Positions 1 through 7,425 are shown, numbered from the stretch's first letter. The stretch is DNA of 10,134 nucleotides from Pseudonocardia sp. (GCA_030453005.1 JAKDLE010000053.1:1-10134); one strand, 5' to 3'. The notes: a model not told the origin generated them from the letters alone. A program made the numbers and translations.

Positions 1-581
1 TTCTCGCTGCGTTCGGCCTCGCCGTTGCCGTCGCCGCCGGAGGCGCGTCGACAGGCGTTGCGGGCATCGGGTCCGGAACCACAGCGTCTTCAGCGAACTC
101 GGCCGGCTCCCGCGGTCAGGCCCGCGTCAATGACCGGAACTCACAGGCGGTGCAGGCTCGTCTTGTCGCGCAGGGAGTGAGGATCAACGCGCGTGCGACG
201 GACGACTCGGACAACTGCGTTGAGCACTCTCACGGCCAGGTGCAGGACTATCTTCGCGCCAACCCATGCGTTGCGCTCCACCGCTCGCTCTTCGAGCTGC
301 GAGATCGCAACGGCGACGTGGTGCTCATCGCGGTGGCGTGGGTGGACATGGGCGACGAGGCGACAGCACGTGAGTTTCACCGTCTCGTCGACGGCAGCGG
401 TACCGGCAACATCGTAGAGCTGTCGCGCGAGCGCGGCCGGTACCGCTCCGTTCGCTTCACCGGAGACTTCTATGCGTCCAACCGTGACGGCACCGTGGTA
501 GTCAATGCGCAAGCACAGCCGGTCGCCCGAGGGTGGGCAGGCGTCGCGTTGACGGCCGTCGTCAACGACGCCGTACGGTGA
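1..581 (+). CDS. Secreted or membrane-anchored protein of unknown function, 5'-truncated
   Basis: The reading frame is open from base 3 to a TGA at 579-581, so the true start lies left of the window. The first visible residues (LAAFGLAVAVAAGG) are hydrophobic and small, like the end of a signal peptide or a single N-terminal membrane anchor. A Ser/Thr/Gly/Ala-rich linker follows, then a globular domain of about 130 residues. That domain has two cysteines, in 'DNCVEHSHG' and 'NPCVALHR', that could pair outside the cell. It also contains 'VVLIAVAWVDMGDEATA', 'GTGNIVELSRERGRYRSVRFTG' and 'VVNAQAQPVARG'. I recall similar uncharacterised actinobacterial proteins but no known function, and I assign none. 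The gene sits on the mobile-element side of the tRNA-Thr junction, so it is probably element cargo. A 221-codon open frame on the opposite strand (141-806) is judged to be its shadow. Confidence 0.72.
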   Translation, partial: LAAFGLAVAVAAGGASTGVAGIGSGTTASSANSAGSRGQARVNDRNSQAVQARLVAQGVRINARATDDSDNCVEHSHGQVQDYLRANPCVALHRSLFELRDRNGDVVLIAVAWVDMGDEATAREFHRLVDGSGTGNIVELSRERGRYRSVRFTGDFYASNRDGTVVVNAQAQPVARGWAGVALTAVVNDAVR

Positions 582-1107
582 CCCACTCGACTGCTGCACA
601 GCTGCTCGGACGACACCCGGGAACTCGGCGATCAGCCTCCACCGGCTCACCACGGCGTCGAGACAATCTCGGAGCGGCATCCGTTGAGACCCCTCCAGCG
701 TTGCAAGATCGCCATGGTCCAGAGGCAGCGAAAAGGGCATCACGAGCGGCAGCACACCCCGCACGCCGCGCGACACGGGACGACACGACCAGCGCGAATT
801 ACCCACCGGTGTAGTAGCCCGAGCGCCGGACGCGCGTCCACACCGAAGCGCTCGCAGTGCCGCCGGTTGATGGCCTGGGCCACCGGTTGTAGCCGATCTT
901 CTGATCGTAGACGGCGTAGCTGCTCCTTCGAGCTAGGACTCGATAGCAACGGACTGCTCGGTGATCGTCCAGTCAGAGTGATCGAGACGGCAACGGCGCT
1001 GATTACTCATGCGGAAGTCGTCGCGCTCGGCCTCGCGAAACTCTCGAGCTGACACCGGCGCGCGGTCCGGCGTCGCCCGGTGGGGAGACGGCAACACCGT
1101 CCGCCTT
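582..1107. other. Region without a supportable gene; possible decayed element DNA
   Basis: About 525 bp separate the truncated secreted-protein gene from the end of the integrase. Several short open frames exist on both strands, including 684-1052 plus and 740-949 minus, but none has a recognisable domain. They are rich in Arg, Ser and His, as expected of out-of-frame high-GC DNA. Two stretches look slightly protein-like: 'VIETATALITHAEVVALGLAKLSS' split across about 978-1052 on the plus strand, and a minus-strand segment ending 'RRSGYYTGG' at a stop near 812. Neither has a plausible start and full length. The region has somewhat more A and T than the genes to the right. I see no convincing terminator, RNA gene or repeat. 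Remnants of lost element genes are likely but not shown. Confidence 0.4.
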
Positions 1108-2384
1108 TCACACCGGAGTTGTCCGCGGACGCTCCGGCATTCGCGCGCCGAGAGTCTTGGCGGCTCGTTGGTCCGCCTCGGAGACCCACGCTGAATACGT
1201 CTTGAGCGTCGTCGTTCCGCCTCCACCATGCCCCAGCCGGCCCGCAACGGTCCGCGGGTCGACGCCTGCGGCGATGAGTTCGGTGGGGAGTAGTGGCGTA
1301 GTCGGTGGAACGTGGTCGCGATGTGGAGCCGGGCGGCCAGGCGGTCGTACCGCTGGGTCACGCTGCCCGGGATCGGAAAGGTCGAGCTGTCGGGCGAGCC
1401 AGAGAACAGGAAGGCGTCGGCGGGCAAGTTGATCCCGAGGGATGCGGCGCTGGAGCGAGCGCGCTCGACGTGCTCGCGCAAGATCTCTGCCGTCTCGCTG
1501 TCGAGCGCGACCCGCCGCTGCTGGTGCGTCTTCAGCTCCGCTTCGACGAGCACGCCGTGCTCCTTGCGGATCGCCCGCCGCAGCCACAGTGTCTCGCGCC
1601 CCTCGTCCAAGTCGACGGAGTGCAGGCGGATCGCGCACAACTCGCCTCGGCGGGCGCCCGTCGTCATCGCCGTCCAGACCAGCGCCCCCCAGTCAGGGTC
1701 GCGCCACGACTCCTCGACGATCCGGGCCGCCTCACGCGGCGACGGCGGCTGCGGATTCGGCCTGGGCGCGGTCGGCGGCGTGGCCATGATGACCGGGTTG
1801 ATGCCCACCCACCGCCACCGAACGGCTCGTTCGAACGCTCCGGAGAGCAGGAAGTGGACGTGGCGGACGACGGATGCGCCGAGGGGGCGGCAGACGTGCG
1901 GGCGCGTGCAGCGGCGGTCGCACTCGTGCTCGTGGCGGCTCCAGTGCTGCGGGCCGCGCTTGCCCGAGCAATGCAACCGGCACCTGCGGAGCTCGGCGTA
2001 GAGCGAGTCCAGGACCTCGGCGTCGAGAGCACCGACCTTCACGTGCCCGATGAACGGCGACACGTGGTTGCGCATGTAGCTGCGGTAGGTCGTGGCCGTG
2101 GTGGGGGCGCCGTCGAACTGGTCGAGGTAGCGGGTGAGGAGCTGGTCGACCGTTGCCGATGTGCGCGGGTTCCGATTCTCGGCGATCTCGTGCAAGAGCC
2201 GGTCGCGGATCTTCTCCGCCTCGCGCCACGCCTTCGGGCCGGGCGGCACGGTGTCGATCAAGTTGTGCCGCTTCTTGGTCACCGGGTCGATGCCAGCGTA
2301 CACGCGGACCCGCAGTGCGCCGCTCGGCAAGGTCTCGATGCTGCCACGTGCACGGACCCTGCCTGCCCCCGGACGTCCCGCCAT
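1108..2384 (-). pseudogene. Tyrosine site-specific integrase, frameshifted
   Basis: This is a phage/ICE-type tyrosine recombinase that would insert and excise the element at the tRNA-Thr gene. From the ATG at 2384 the protein shows an N-terminal arm-binding-like region (about residues 10-60), a core-binding SAM-like domain (about 75-200) and a catalytic domain. Visible catalytic residues are R245 in 'TGARRGEL', K285 in 'ELKTHQQRR', and H360 and R363 in 'HRLRHYS'. Immediately afterwards the frame is lost. The expected continuation, 'TELIAAGVDPRTVAGRLGHGGG' and 'LKTYSAW' with the remaining catalytic His and the Tyr nucleophile, lies in another frame and ends at a TGA at 1108-1110. Adding one base near 1285-1288 would give 'HYSATEL' and a protein of about 425 aa, normal for the family. 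As read, the product continues in the wrong frame to 933. A Cys-rich insert (C135, C139, C155, C159, C165) lies in the core-binding domain. No strong ribosome site precedes the ATG. Confidence 0.85.
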
Positions 2385-2404
2385 GGAACGAAGAGTATCG
2401 CGCT

Positions 2405-2440
2405 TCGTGCCACATCTCGTGCCACGCGAGAGCGTCGTGC
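2405..2440. repeat. Direct repeats, candidate integrase arm-binding sites
   Basis: The 9-mer TCGTGCCAC occurs exactly at 2405-2413 and 2417-2425, 12 bp start to start. A third, interrupted version (TCGTGC, then gat, then GCCAC) occupies 2435-2448. They lie between the integrase start codon and the tRNA 3' end. In elements using tyrosine integrases, arm-type sites for the integrase N-terminal domain are short direct repeats in exactly this position beside the core att site. That role is inferred from position and spacing only. Confidence 0.5.
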
Positions 2441-2473
2441 GATGCCACCAGACGCATCATGCCTGGTCAAACC

Positions 2474-2510
2474 TGGAGCCGGAGGTCGGGATCGAACCGA
2501 CGACCTTTCG
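2474..2510. other. Probable attachment site (att) overlapping the tRNA 3' half
   Basis: The integrase gene starts about 90 bp beyond the tRNA 3' end and reads away from it, and repeats like arm sites lie between. This is the usual layout where an element has inserted at the 3' end of a tRNA gene and supplies a replacement 3' end. The identity segment cannot be delimited because the second att copy is not in the window. I place it at the tRNA 3' part because crossover in such sites commonly falls between the anticodon loop and the T arm or 3' end. Two stem mismatches in the 3' half of this tRNA (see the tRNA entry) fit a donated sequence. Confidence 0.5.
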
Positions 2511-2548
2511 CTTACAAGGCGAGTGCTCTACCACTGAGCTACACCGGC
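2474..2548 (-). tRNA. tRNA-Thr (anticodon UGU)
   Basis: The minus strand folds as a full cloverleaf. It has a 5' acceptor strand GCCGGTG, D arm GCTCAGTGGTAGAGC, anticodon arm CTCGC-CTTGTAA-GCGAA with anticodon TGT, T arm GTCGG-TTCGATC-CCGAC, acceptor 3' strand CTCCGGC, discriminator T and encoded CCA (2474-2476). It would read threonine ACA codons, and ACG by wobble. Two positions do not pair: U6 with U67 in the acceptor stem, and C27 with A43 at the end of the anticodon stem. Both 3' partners lie in the half next to the integrated element. A TAGAAT -10 element precedes the gene, and no U-run terminator follows. Transcripts could therefore run into the integrase, which has the same orientation. 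Confidence 0.93.
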
Positions 2549-2559
2549 GAGGTGTCACC

Positions 2560-2565
2560 ATTCTA
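2560..2565 (-). promoter_or_regulatory. -10 element of the tRNA-Thr promoter
   Basis: The minus strand reads TAGAAT here, 11 bases before the first base of the mature tRNA. This matches the TAnnnT -10 of actinobacterial vegetative promoters and places the start of transcription a few bases upstream of the tRNA. No clear -35 hexamer is visible. Confidence 0.5.
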
Positions 2566-2594
2566 CTGCCGCACGTCGAGCACACACCGGGACC

Positions 2595-2600
2595 TACCCT
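2595..2600 (+). promoter_or_regulatory. Candidate -10 element for the exporter gene
   Basis: TACCCT fits TAnnnT and is followed after six bases (ggcagc) by an ATG at 2607. That is the spacing seen for leaderless actinobacterial transcripts, whose first base is the A of the start codon. The element faces away from the tRNA promoter about 30 bp to its left. I see no convincing -35 hexamer. Confidence 0.4.
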
Positions 2601-2606
2601 GGCAGC

Positions 2607-2648
2607 ATGCCCCGCTTGACCCTCGTCCCCACCCTCGGCACGGCGTGA
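2607..2648 (+). CDS. Possible 13-codon leader peptide ahead of the exporter gene
   Basis: ATG at 2607 opens a frame encoding [13 protein letters not shown] and stops with TGA at 2646-2648. That stop overlaps a GTG (2645) in the exporter frame and lies two bases before the exporter's ATG (2651). With the -10 element six bases upstream, this could be a leaderless leader peptide whose translation is coupled to the exporter. The exporter start itself lacks a Shine-Dalgarno sequence, which makes coupling attractive. Three of thirteen residues are Thr, notable before a Thr/Ser exporter, but such a short frame can arise by chance. No alternative hairpins of an attenuator were established. Confidence 0.25.
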   Translation: MPRLTLVPTLGTA

Positions 2649-2650
2649 CC

Positions 2651-4063
2651 ATGACCGACGACGGTGTCCGTTTCTCCCGACGTGTACGCAGCAAGCTGCG
2701 CCGGGAGGCGCACGACCTGTTGCACGCCGGTCCGCCGAGTGTGCAGCTCATGTGGCCCATCGGTCCGCAGGTGCCCGACGACGCGCGGGTCCAGGAGGTC
2801 CTCGACCTCTGCATGCGGATCGGCGAGGTGCTGCTCTCCAGTGGCGAGAGCGTCGACGAGACGACGAGCGTCATGCTGCGGATCGCGGCCGCATCGGGAC
2901 TGTCCGCAGTGGACGTCGACGTCACGTTCACCTCGATCACCATGTGCTGCCACCGGGGAATGGCGGCGTCGCCGGTCACGTCGATGCGGCTGGTGCAGTA
3001 CCGCTCGCTCGACCTCACCCGACTGCTGGCCGTGGGGCGGGTCATCGACCAGGTGGAGGCGGGCGACGTGGACGTGCGGGCAGCGGCCACCGAGCTGTCC
3101 GAGGCGGTCAACTCGCGGCACCCGTACCCGCGGTGGGTCGCGACGGTCGGGGGGGCCGGGCTGGCGGCGTCGATCGCGTTCCTGCTCGGCGGAGGGCTGG
3201 TCACCGGGCTGGCCGCGTTCGGGGTCACCGCGTCGCTCGACCGCATCGGGCGGCTGCTCAACCGTCGGGGGCTGCCTCCGTTCTTCCAACAGATCGTCGG
3301 CGGTGCGCTCGCCACCGGCACCACCGTGGCGCTGTTCGGGCTCGGGGCGTTCCCTCCGGGCACCCGCCCGTCCCTGGTGATCGCGGCCACGATCACGGTG
3401 CTGCTGTCGGGCCTGTCGCTGGTCAGCACCGGACAGGACGCGATCACCGGCTACTACGTCACCTCGGCCGGGCGGGCGATGGAGATCGTGCTCCTGTCCG
3501 CGGGGCTGCTGGTCGGGGTGGTGCTCGGGCTGCGGGTCGGACTGGAGTTCGCGCCGCCGCTGGAGGTGGCGGGCGAGCTGCCGGTGGGCGTCGGGCGGTT
3601 CGGGTTGTCGATGCTGGCCGGGGCCACCGCGGCGGCGAGCTACGCGTTGGCCGGGTATGCGCCGGTGCGGTCGTTGGTCGCGGCCGCTCTCACCGGGGCG
3701 GCCGCCTGGGGCACCTACGGAGTGCTCGTGCAGGTCGCCGGCGTCGGCCCGGTCCCTTCCACCGGTGCCGCCGCGATCGTGATCGGTCTCGCCAGCGGCA
3801 TGTTCCGGCGCGGAGGTGGAGTACCGCCGCTGGTCGTCTCCCTGGCGGGCATCACCCCGCTGGTGCCCGGGTTCAGCGCCTACCGGGGCTTCTACCAGCT
3901 CGCCGTCGAGGGCGTGGCCGACGGCCTGGTGACGATCACGTTGGCTCTCGCGATCGGCCTCGCGCTCGCCGCGGGCGTCTCGTTCGGCGACTACCTCACC
4001 CGGCCCAACCGCAACGTCTCCCCCTCCACTCCGTCCCCCGCGCCCGAGCTCGGTCCCGCGTAG
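2651..4063 (+). CDS. Threonine/serine exporter family membrane protein (ThrE-like)
   Basis: This 470-residue protein belongs to the family of Corynebacterium ThrE, which exports threonine and serine across the inner membrane. Both family halves are in one chain, unlike the split YjjP/YjjB of E. coli. The N-terminal soluble part (about 45-160) carries '[30 protein letters not shown]', shown in two pieces at residues 55-70 and 71-84. Hydrophobic segments start near 163, 183, 215, 241, 277, 316, 341, 371, 392 and 425, close to the ten membrane helices expected. Family-typical motifs are '[19 protein letters not shown]' (261-279) and '[13 protein letters not shown]' (403-415). The frame is open far upstream, through the tRNA, so the start must be chosen. 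ATG 2651 (or GTG 2645) begins the conserved-looking part; neither has a strong ribosome site. The substrate is inferred from the family and is not proven for this protein. It lies 38 bp ahead of otsA on the same strand. Confidence 0.85.
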   Translation: MTDDGVRFSRRVRSKLRREAHDLLHAGPPSVQLMWPIGPQVPDDARVQEVLDLCMRIGEVLLSSGESVDETTSVMLRIAAASGLSAVDVDVTFTSITMCCHRGMAASPVTSMRLVQYRSLDLTRLLAVGRVIDQVEAGDVDVRAAATELSEAVNSRHPYPRWVATVGGAGLAASIAFLLGGGLVTGLAAFGVTASLDRIGRLLNRRGLPPFFQQIVGGALATGTTVALFGLGAFPPGTRPSLVIAATITVLLSGLSLVSTGQDAITGYYVTSAGRAMEIVLLSAGLLVGVVLGLRVGLEFAPPLEVAGELPVGVGRFGLSMLAGATAAASYALAGYAPVRSLVAAALTGAAAWGTYGVLVQVAGVGPVPSTGAAAIVIGLASGMFRRGGGVPPLVVSLAGITPLVPGFSAYRGFYQLAVEGVADGLVTITLALAIGLALAAGVSFGDYLTRPNRNVSPSTPSPAPELGPA

Positions 4064-4090
4064 GCTCGGCGCTTCCGGCAGCAGCACCCC

Positions 4091-4097
4091 GAGGAGG
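4091..4097 (+). promoter_or_regulatory. Ribosome binding site of otsA
   Basis: GAGGAGG is a strong Shine-Dalgarno match, four bases before the GTG at 4102. It decides the start in a frame that is otherwise open for more than a kilobase upstream. Confidence 0.75.
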
Positions 4098-4101
4098 CTT
4101 C

Positions 4102-5520
4102 GTGGCCGATCAGACGGCCGAGTTCGTGGTGGTGGCCAACCGGCTGCCGGTCGACCTGGAGAGGCTCCCCGACGGTACGAGCCGGTGGAAGCGCAGCCCC
4201 GGCGGTCTCGTCACGGCGCTGGAGCCGATGCTGCGCGGCCGTGAGGGAGCCTGGGTCGGCTGGCCCGGGCTCGCCGACGCCGAGGCCGACCCGTTCGTCG
4301 AGGACGGTCTGGCGCTGCATCCGGTGATGCTCACCGCGCAGGAGGTCGAGGACTACTACGAGGGCTTCTCCAACGCCACCCTGTGGCCGCTCTACCACGA
4401 CGTGGTGGCCCCGCCGGCGTTCCACCGGCACTGGTGGCAGGCCTACGTGCGGGTGAACCAGCGGTTCGCCGAGGCGGTGGCCGAGGTGGCCTCGCCGGGT
4501 GCCGTCGTCTGGATCCAGGACTACCAGCTGCAGCTGCTCCCCGCGGCCCTGCGCGCGCTGCGCCCGGACCTGCGTATCGGCTTCTTCCTGCACATCCCGT
4601 TCCCCCCGGTGGAGCTCTATCAGCAGTTGCCGTGGCGCAAGCAGGTCGTCGAGGGCCTGCTCGGCGCGGACCTCGTCGGGTTCCACACACCCGGCGGCGT
4701 GCGCAACTTCCGCTGGCTCGCCACCCGGTTCACCGAGGCCACCCCCGGCAGCACCCGCACCGAGATCAAGTACGGCGACCGCACCGTGCGGATCGGCGCG
4801 TTCCCCATCTCGATCGACTCCGCCCACCTCGACGGTCTGTCCCGCACCGACGAGGTGCAGCAGCGCGCCCAGCAGATCCGGGCCGACCTGGGCAACCCGG
4901 AGCGCGTCATCCTCGGGGTCGACCGGCTGGACTACACCAAGGGCATCGACGTCCGGCTGCGCGCGTTCGAGGAGCTGCTGCAGGAGGGCACCGCCGACGC
5001 CGAGAAGACCGTGATGATCCAGCTCGCGACGCCGAGCCGGGAGCGCGTCGAGCACTACCAGAAGATGCGCAACGACATCGAGCAGTCGGTGGGCCGGATC
5101 AACGGCGAGTACGCCCGGGTCGGGCACCCGGTACTGCACTACCTGCACCAGTCCCTGCCGCGCGACGAGCTGGCGGCGTTCTTCGTGGCCGCCGACGTCA
5201 TGCTCGTGACCCCGCTGCGCGACGGGATGAACCTCGTGGCCAAGGAGTACGTCGCCTGTCGCGGGGACCTCGGGGGCGTGCTGGTCCTGTCGGAGTTCGC
5301 CGGGGCGGCCATCGAGCTGAAGGAGGCGGTGCTGGTCAACCCGCACGACACCGACGGCGTCAAGGACGCGCTGCAGAGGGCGCTGACGATGCCCGCCACC
5401 GAGAGCCGCAAGCGGATGCGGTCGCTGCGCAGGCAGGTGCTCTCGCACGACGTCGACCGCTGGGCCCGCTCCTTCCTCGACGTACTTGGCCTCGACACGG
5501 GGGGCCTGCCGCCGTCATGA
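4102..5520 (+). CDS. otsA: Trehalose-6-phosphate synthase (GT20)
   Basis: This cytoplasmic retaining glycosyltransferase joins UDP-glucose (or another NDP-glucose) to glucose-6-phosphate, giving trehalose-6-phosphate. It is 472 residues long, normal for bacterial OtsA. Visible features are 'VVVANRLPV' at 9-17, the G34-G35 loop in '[11 protein letters not shown]', '[12 protein letters not shown]' with D140, and '[13 protein letters not shown]' with H164. There follow '[12 protein letters not shown]' with R275 and K280, and '[10 protein letters not shown]' with D374 and E382. These correspond by position and motif to E. coli D130, H154, R262, K267, D361 and E369, so the active site looks complete. 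'QDYQLQ', instead of the enterobacterial form, is as I recall it in mycobacterial OtsA. The GTG start follows a strong GAGGAGG. The stop overlaps the otsB start by ATGA, implying translational coupling. Trehalose is an osmoprotectant and stress sugar, and a cell-wall precursor in some actinomycetes. Confidence 0.96.
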   Translation: MADQTAEFVVVANRLPVDLERLPDGTSRWKRSPGGLVTALEPMLRGREGAWVGWPGLADAEADPFVEDGLALHPVMLTAQEVEDYYEGFSNATLWPLYHDVVAPPAFHRHWWQAYVRVNQRFAEAVAEVASPGAVVWIQDYQLQLLPAALRALRPDLRIGFFLHIPFPPVELYQQLPWRKQVVEGLLGADLVGFHTPGGVRNFRWLATRFTEATPGSTRTEIKYGDRTVRIGAFPISIDSAHLDGLSRTDEVQQRAQQIRADLGNPERVILGVDRLDYTKGIDVRLRAFEELLQEGTADAEKTVMIQLATPSRERVEHYQKMRNDIEQSVGRINGEYARVGHPVLHYLHQSLPRDELAAFFVAADVMLVTPLRDGMNLVAKEYVACRGDLGGVLVLSEFAGAAIELKEAVLVNPHDTDGVKDALQRALTMPATESRKRMRSLRRQVLSHDVDRWARSFLDVLGLDTGGLPPS

Positions 5521-6275
5521 GCGCTCTGCACGACGCGGTGCGCCGGGTCGCGACCGTCCCGCGGCTCCTCGTGGCCCTCGACTTCGACGGCGTCCTCGCC
5601 CCGATCGTCGACGTCCCCTCCGACGCGCGCCCGCTGCCCGCGGCCGCGGCCGCACTGGGCTCGCTGGCCACGCTGCCGGACACCACGGTCGCGATGCTGT
5701 CCGGGCGCGGCCTCGCCGACCTGGCCGCGGTGTCGGGTCTCGGCGCCCCGATCCGGCTGGTGGGCAGCCACGGCGGGGAGTTCGACGGCACGGACCTCGG
5801 GGGCGCGGCCGTCCTCGACGACGACCGACGCGCCCTGCTCGACTCGCTCACCGTGGAGCTCACCGAGCTCGTGGACGGGGAGCCGGGCGTGGCGCTGGAA
5901 CGCAAGCCCGCAGGCGTGGCCGTGCACGTGCGCAACGCCGCTCCGGACGTCGGGGCCCGGGTGCTCGACGCCGTGCGGGTGGGCCCCGCGGCCCGCCCGG
6001 GCGTGGCGTCCACCCCGGGCAAGGCCGTGCTCGACCTCGCGGTGCTGAGCGTGAACAAGGGCACAGCGCTCGACGTCCTGCGCGATCGGGCGGGGGCTGA
6101 CGCCGTGCTGTTCGCGGGCGACGACGTCACCGACGAGAGCGCCTTCGCACGGCTGCACACCGGCGACGTCGGGGTGAAGGTCGGCGACGGCGACACGGCG
6201 GCGGCCCACCGCGTGGCGGACCCGGCCGAGGTCGCGCAGCTGCTGGAGCTGCTGCTCAGCGTCCGCGCCGGCTGA
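5517..6275 (+). CDS. otsB: Trehalose-6-phosphate phosphatase (HAD superfamily)
   Basis: The enzyme removes phosphate from trehalose-6-phosphate to release trehalose, completing the OtsAB pathway in the cytoplasm. At 252 residues it is a compact single-domain-plus-cap HAD phosphatase, without the N-terminal extension found in some mycobacterial OtsB2 proteins. HAD motifs are visible in order: 'LDFDGVLAP' with nucleophile D22 and acid D24; 'AMLSGR' with S62; 'GSHGGEF' (83-89), typical of the family; K181 in 'VNKGTAL'; and '[12 protein letters not shown]' with D202, D203 and D206 for Mg binding. The ATG overlaps the otsA stop (ATGA), so both genes are made from one message. The 3' end meets the stop codon of the convergent LacI-type gene directly, leaving no room for a terminator between them. 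Confidence 0.94.
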   Translation: MSALHDAVRRVATVPRLLVALDFDGVLAPIVDVPSDARPLPAAAAALGSLATLPDTTVAMLSGRGLADLAAVSGLGAPIRLVGSHGGEFDGTDLGGAAVLDDDRRALLDSLTVELTELVDGEPGVALERKPAGVAVHVRNAAPDVGARVLDAVRVGPAARPGVASTPGKAVLDLAVLSVNKGTALDVLRDRAGADAVLFAGDDVTDESAFARLHTGDVGVKVGDGDTAAAHRVADPAEVAQLLELLLSVRAG

Positions 6276-7388
6276 TCACCAGCCGGGGAACCACCGCTCC
6301 GGGGCGCGCGCCCGCCCGCTGGTGACGCCCACGATCAGCTCCGTGGGCAGCGTGACGACGCGCGGACGGTTGCGCTCGTCCCGCTCCAACAGCAGCTCGC
6401 CCGCCGCCCGGCCCTTCTCCAGCACGGGCTGGCGCACCGTGGTGAGCCCGGCCCGCAGCCCCTCGGGCACCCCGTCGAACCCGGTGACCGTGAGGTCCTC
6501 GGGTACCGAGAGCTTGCGCTCGGCGGCGTGCCGCAGGGCCCCCAACGCCAGGATGTCGGACGTGCAGACCACCGCGGTGACGTCGGGGTGGGCCGCCAAC
6601 AGCTCGGCGGTGGCCGCTTGGCCTGCGTCGACGCTGTGCGCGAAGCGCTCGTGGACGGGCACCGCCGCCCAGTCGACGCCCGCCTCGGCGAGGCCCTCGC
6701 GCAGCCCGGCGAGCCGGTTGCGCTGCACGGGGTAGGTGGCCCCGGTCTGGCGGGCCTCGTCGGCGGGTCCGTCGTACCGGCCGCTGCCCAGCCGCATGCA
6801 GAGCACGCCGATCCGCCGGTGACCGAGGCCGGTGAGGTGCCGCGCCATGCCGAGCATCGCCGCGTGGTCGTCGACGCCGACCCGGTCGACACCCTCGACG
6901 CCGATCGGCTGGTCGCACACGACCGTGGGGACCGGACGCTGCAGAACGGCCTTGAAGTGCGGGTCGTCCTCGCGCACCGAGTAGACGACGAACCCGTCGA
7001 CGCCCGCCTGGTGCACCGCTGTGACGTCGGCGAGCTCGGGGCTGACCGGGACGAGCAGCAACCCGGAGCCCGCCCGTTCACAGGCGAGGGCGAGCCCTTC
7101 GAGAAAGCCGGTGGCGGCGGGGTCGCGGAACGCATACGACAGCGCCTCGGTGAGCAGCAGCCCGACCGCCCCGGCCCGTCGGGTGCGCAGCGAACGCGCC
7201 ACCGGATCGGGGCCCGGGTAGCCCAGCCGCCGGGCCGCCTCCAGAACCCGCGCACGCAGCGGGGCGGAGAGCTGGTCGGGGCGGTTGTAGGCGTTGGACA
7301 CGGTGGTGCGCGACACCCCGAGCTCGGCGGCGAGCGACGCCAGCGTCGCTGGTCGCCGGACGTCTCGGGGTACGCGCATCCCCGCCAC
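6276..7388 (-). CDS. LacI-family transcriptional regulator
   Basis: This 370-residue DNA-binding regulator probably senses a sugar or related small ligand. The N-terminal helix-turn-helix is 'TLASLAAELGVSRTTVSNAYN' (15-35). The hinge helix 'DPVARSLRTRR' (61-71) carries the LacI-type Ala-x-x-Leu-Arg element that inserts into the operator minor groove. The rest (about 73-360) is a periplasmic-binding-protein-like sensor ending in 'TVTGFDGVPEG' and 'LTTVRQPVLEKGRAAGELLL', both typical. An insertion around 'GSGRYDGPADEARQTGATYP' is seen in a subgroup of the family. The start is uncertain: GTG 7388 or ATG 7379, the latter preceded by GGCGGGG directly against the codon. The gene converges on otsB and diverges from the metal-transport operon. 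The ligand and targets cannot be read from sequence. Autoregulation is likely for the family; control of trehalose or sugar genes is only a guess. Confidence 0.9.
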   Translation of the reverse strand: MAGMRVPRDVRRPATLASLAAELGVSRTTVSNAYNRPDQLSAPLRARVLEAARRLGYPGPDPVARSLRTRRAGAVGLLLTEALSYAFRDPAATGFLEGLALACERAGSGLLLVPVSPELADVTAVHQAGVDGFVVYSVREDDPHFKAVLQRPVPTVVCDQPIGVEGVDRVGVDDHAAMLGMARHLTGLGHRRIGVLCMRLGSGRYDGPADEARQTGATYPVQRNRLAGLREGLAEAGVDWAAVPVHERFAHSVDAGQAATAELLAAHPDVTAVVCTSDILALGALRHAAERKLSVPEDLTVTGFDGVPEGLRAGLTTVRQPVLEKGRAAGELLLERDERNRPRVVTLPTELIVGVTSGRARAPERWFPGW

Positions 7389-7395
7389 GTTAACG
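7388..7395. repeat. Perfect palindrome CGTTAACG at the regulator start
   Basis: The 8-bp palindrome overlaps the GTG start codon of the LacI-type gene. It lies where an autoregulatory operator could sit, but its length allows chance occurrence, and it lacks the central CG step usual in LacI-family operators. Confidence 0.2.
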
Positions 7396-7425
7396 GTTCA
7401 GACGTGGGGCCGGAAGGCCGGCACC

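Noticed and set aside
582..620. Terminator after the secreted-protein gene (GCTG-ca-CAGC repeat)
   Set aside because: The stem is only four base pairs and no U-run follows.
684..1052. 122-codon plus-strand open frame in the gene-poor region
   Set aside because: Most of it is low-quality Arg/Ser/His sequence. Only the last 25 or so residues look protein-like, and there is no ribosome site or recognised domain.
1280..1292. Programmed ribosomal frameshifting in the integrase
   Set aside because: There is no slippery heptamer or following hairpin that I can see, and tyrosine integrases are not known for this. A mutation or sequencing error is simpler.
933..2384. Integrase as an intact 483-residue protein
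   Set aside because: After HYS the sequence turns into Arg/Ser/Pro-rich out-of-frame residues and lacks the catalytic Tyr. The true C-terminus is visible in another frame ending at 1108.
1305..2537. 410-codon plus-strand open frame opposite the integrase and tRNA
   Set aside because: It lacks any domain, overlaps the tRNA, and mirrors the integrase in antisense.
2153..2650. Exporter gene starting far upstream at 2153
   Set aside because: The frame is open but runs through the integrase (opposite strand) and the tRNA gene, and the extra residues are Arg/Pro/Ser-rich with no family similarity.
3149..3155. Run of seven G in the exporter gene as a phase-variation tract
   Set aside because: The frame is intact through it, the run is short, and such runs are expected in high-GC coding DNA.
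2594..4087. 497-codon minus-strand open frame opposite the exporter gene
   Set aside because: It is Arg/Gln/Asp/His-rich and low in hydrophobic residues, the typical shadow of a high-GC gene on the other strand.
3991..5448. 485-codon minus-strand open frame opposite otsA
   Set aside because: Composition is typical of antisense of a high-GC gene. The plus-strand OtsA motifs are complete.
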